From Streptomyces sp. SLBN-118 (GTDB taxonomy: Bacteria > Actinomycetota > Actinomycetes > Streptomycetales > Streptomycetaceae), in the NCBI RefSeq assembly GCF_006715635.1, contig NZ_VFNP01000001.1, positions 1,736,001-1,800,000 on the forward strand: DNA of 64,000 nucleotides, given 5' to 3'. Under the pieces are notes generated by a model that worked only from the letters and a program-made list of their open reading frames with translations, was not told where the DNA came from and made no database searches. Made by a program: the position numbers and the translations under genes. Of this stretch, positions 62,622 through 64,000 are shown piece after piece (positions within the stretch are counted from its first letter, which is position 1; every line of letters starts with the position of its first letter).

Positions 62622-63887
62622 TCATTCCTTCGCGGCGGCGTCCAGCGTCTTGGCGAAGGCGCCGATGTCGTTGTCCGTGTTGAGCTGGTTGATCGCGTCG
62701 AAGAACGCCTGCTGGAACTGCGGCGAGGTGGCCTGGCCGTGGACGAGCGTGTTCACCAGGGTTCCCGTACGGAAGGTCTTCGCCGCGGCCTGCTGATATG
62801 CGCCGAGCGACGAGACATCGACATCGGTGCGCACCGGGGTCGAGCCCTTGGCCTTGTTGAACGCCAGCTGGCTTTCCTTGCTGCCGACGGAGGCCAGCCA
62901 CTTGTTCACCAAAGTCGGGTTCTTCGTGGCGGCCGAGGCGACGAAGGCGTCGCCGACCGCGACGAAGGTGTTGTCCGCGCCGGGGAAGGCTACGTAACCG
63001 AAGTCCTTGCCGTCGGCCTTGCCGTACTTGAGGAGTTCCCCGTACGCCCAGTCGCCCATCGTGTTGAAGCCGCAGCCGCCGTCGGCCATCAGCTTGACCG
63101 CCTGGTCCCAGGTCATTGCGGAGTGGTCATCGTTGGCCTTGCCGAGCAACTGCATGTAGTCCTTGACGCCGGCGCGGACCTTCGGGTCGGACCATGGGGT
63201 CTTGCCGTCGACCAGCTTGTTCCAGCCGTCCGCACCCAGGCGGCCTACGAGCAGGTTCTCCAGAACCTCGGCGGAGGCGAAGATGTCCTTGTCGCCGAGG
63301 CACAACGGCCTTATGTCTTTGTCCTGCAGCTTCTGGATCGCCTGGTTGAAGCCCTGCCAGTTCATGCTCTTGCCGACCTTGACGCCTGCTTTTGCCAGCA
63401 CGGCCTTGTTGAACCACAGAACGTTCCCGCGGTGGACGCCGGTGAGAACTCCGTAGACTCGGCCGTTCTTGCTCATGGCGTCGACCATCGCCTTCGGCAT
63501 GACGGACTTCCACTTGTTCGCCTCGTAAACGTCCGTCACATCGAGGGCCAGGCGGTTGTCGATGAGTTCGCTTATCGCCTTGCCGGGATGAGCCTGCCAC
63601 GTGTCGGGCGGGTTACCGCCCGCCAGCCGGGTTTGCAGCACCTGCTGGGCGTTGGAACCGCCGCCGCCGGAGACGGCTCCGTTCTTCACCTGTGTGCCGG
63701 GATTGTCCTTCTTGAACTGGGTGACGAGGGCATCGAGGGCGGTGGCTTCCGAACCCGAGGTCCACCAGGAGAAGACCTCAAGCTTGTTTCCCTCTGTGCC
63801 ACCACTGCCGAGGGGGCCTCCACAGGCGGTTGCGGTCAGCGCGGACGCTATGACGAGCGCCGTCGCCCACGGGATGGTTCTTCTCAT
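62622..63887 (-). CDS. Sugar ABC transporter substrate-binding lipoprotein (glucose/mannose type)
   Basis: The 421-residue protein has a lipoprotein signal with lipobox TATAC (Cys near residue 22). The mature sequence (LEVFSWWTSGSEATALDALV, AGGNPPDTWQAHPGKAISEL, GNVLWFNKAVLAKAG, LMADGGCGFNTMGDWAYGE) is close in type to glucose/mannose-binding GtsA proteins. ATG 63887 follows GAGAAGGAGCAGCTGC. It is the first gene of the operon running to 56853, which then encodes an oxidase, an aldolase and a kinase. Confidence 0.92.
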   Translation of the reverse strand: MRRTIPWATALVIASALTATACGGPLGSGGTEGNKLEVFSWWTSGSEATALDALVTQFKKDNPGTQVKNGAVSGGGGSNAQQVLQTRLAGGNPPDTWQAHPGKAISELIDNRLALDVTDVYEANKWKSVMPKAMVDAMSKNGRVYGVLTGVHRGNVLWFNKAVLAKAGVKVGKSMNWQGFNQAIQKLQDKDIRPLCLGDKDIFASAEVLENLLVGRLGADGWNKLVDGKTPWSDPKVRAGVKDYMQLLGKANDDHSAMTWDQAVKLMADGGCGFNTMGDWAYGELLKYGKADGKDFGYVAFPGADNTFVAVGDAFVASAATKNPTLVNKWLASVGSKESQLAFNKAKGSTPVRTDVDVSSLGAYQQAAAKTFRTGTLVNTLVHGQATSPQFQQAFFDAINQLNTDNDIGAFAKTLDAAAKE

Positions 63888-64000
63888 GCAGCTGCTCCTT
63901 CTCTTCCTTCACGCTGGTAGCGGGCAGCGCCCGTACCTTGAGCGGGGGTCAGGCCGATGGGGTTCTGATGGCTGCGGCGGTGCGGGTGCCGCCGAGTACC
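63888..64000 (-). promoter_or_regulatory. Leader of the sugar-oxidation operon
   Basis: Only 113 bases remain before the window edge. The strong ribosome site AAGGAG is at about 63897-63902. The rest could be promoter region or the end of an upstream gene; it cannot be decided here. Confidence 0.3.

Overview
The window reads as chromosomal DNA of a Streptomyces (or a very close actinomycete). It is very GC-rich, genes are packed on both strands with many GTG starts and 4-base stop/start overlaps, and the gene content is typical of the genus: a streptogrisin-type secreted protease, a DUF1707-FHA protein, an SAV2148-type HEPN protein, TreY/TreZ/GlgX and an anti-sigma-type ATPase. I found no rRNA, tRNA, CRISPR array, insertion sequence or prophage.

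Layout. 1-7 kb: the 5' part of a secreted subtilisin-like protease, an MMPL exporter, a three-gene sugar ABC uptake operon (permease, permease, lipoprotein) and an APH-fold kinase. 7.6-22 kb: a DEDDh exonuclease, a HEPN protein, then a glycogen/trehalose locus. glgX and treY lie at 10-14.5 kb and treZ at 20.3-22 kb, separated by an abnormally short P450, an FHA protein, a GNAT protein, an MFS carrier and a GH1 beta-glucosidase. 22-27 kb: an M24 peptidase, a DUF1444-like protein, a divergent LysR/amidotransferase pair, a P-loop kinase and a VOC protein. 27.5-32.5 kb: a branched-chain amino-acid-type ABC transporter whose binding protein faces its permease/ATPase operon. 32.6-39.7 kb: housekeeping and stress genes (msrB, murC, a RibD-C reductase, zapE, osmC, ppk2, ohr/ohrR). 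39.8-44.8 kb: a secreted S1 protease, a cupin/MarR divergent pair, a lipoprotein polysaccharide deacetylase, an AIM24 protein and a PTH2-type hydrolase.

45.3-63.9 kb looks like an accessory carbohydrate-catabolism region. A 2-hydroxyacid dehydrogenase and an FGGY kinase are followed by a frameshifted PfkB kinase. Next comes a polyol-type (sorbitol/mannitol family) ABC operon with a decayed dehydrogenase, an intact zinc dehydrogenase, a DeoR regulator and a HAD hydrolase. Converging on it is a second operon: sugar ABC transporter, GMC flavo-oxidoreductase, 2-keto-3-deoxy-6-phosphogluconate (KDPG)-type aldolase, 2-keto-3-deoxygluconate (KDG) kinase and an ABM-fold protein. This suggests import and oxidation of a sugar (or glycoside) and entry through 2-keto-3-deoxygluconate, with the dehydratase step missing from the window.

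How the genes work together: GlgX debranches glycogen, TreY converts the chain end to a trehalosyl unit and TreZ releases trehalose. None of the three sugar ABC systems carries an ATPase gene, so they probably share an ATPase encoded elsewhere, as MsiK does in Streptomyces. Ohr/OhrR, OsmC and MsrB form an oxidative-stress group around ppk2. The most unusual items are the compact P450, the HEPN protein lacking the usual catalytic histidine, the amidotransferase lacking its usual histidine, the GMC/KDG operon, the decayed dehydrogenase inside an otherwise coupled operon, and a ~100-bp dispersed hairpin element present twice.
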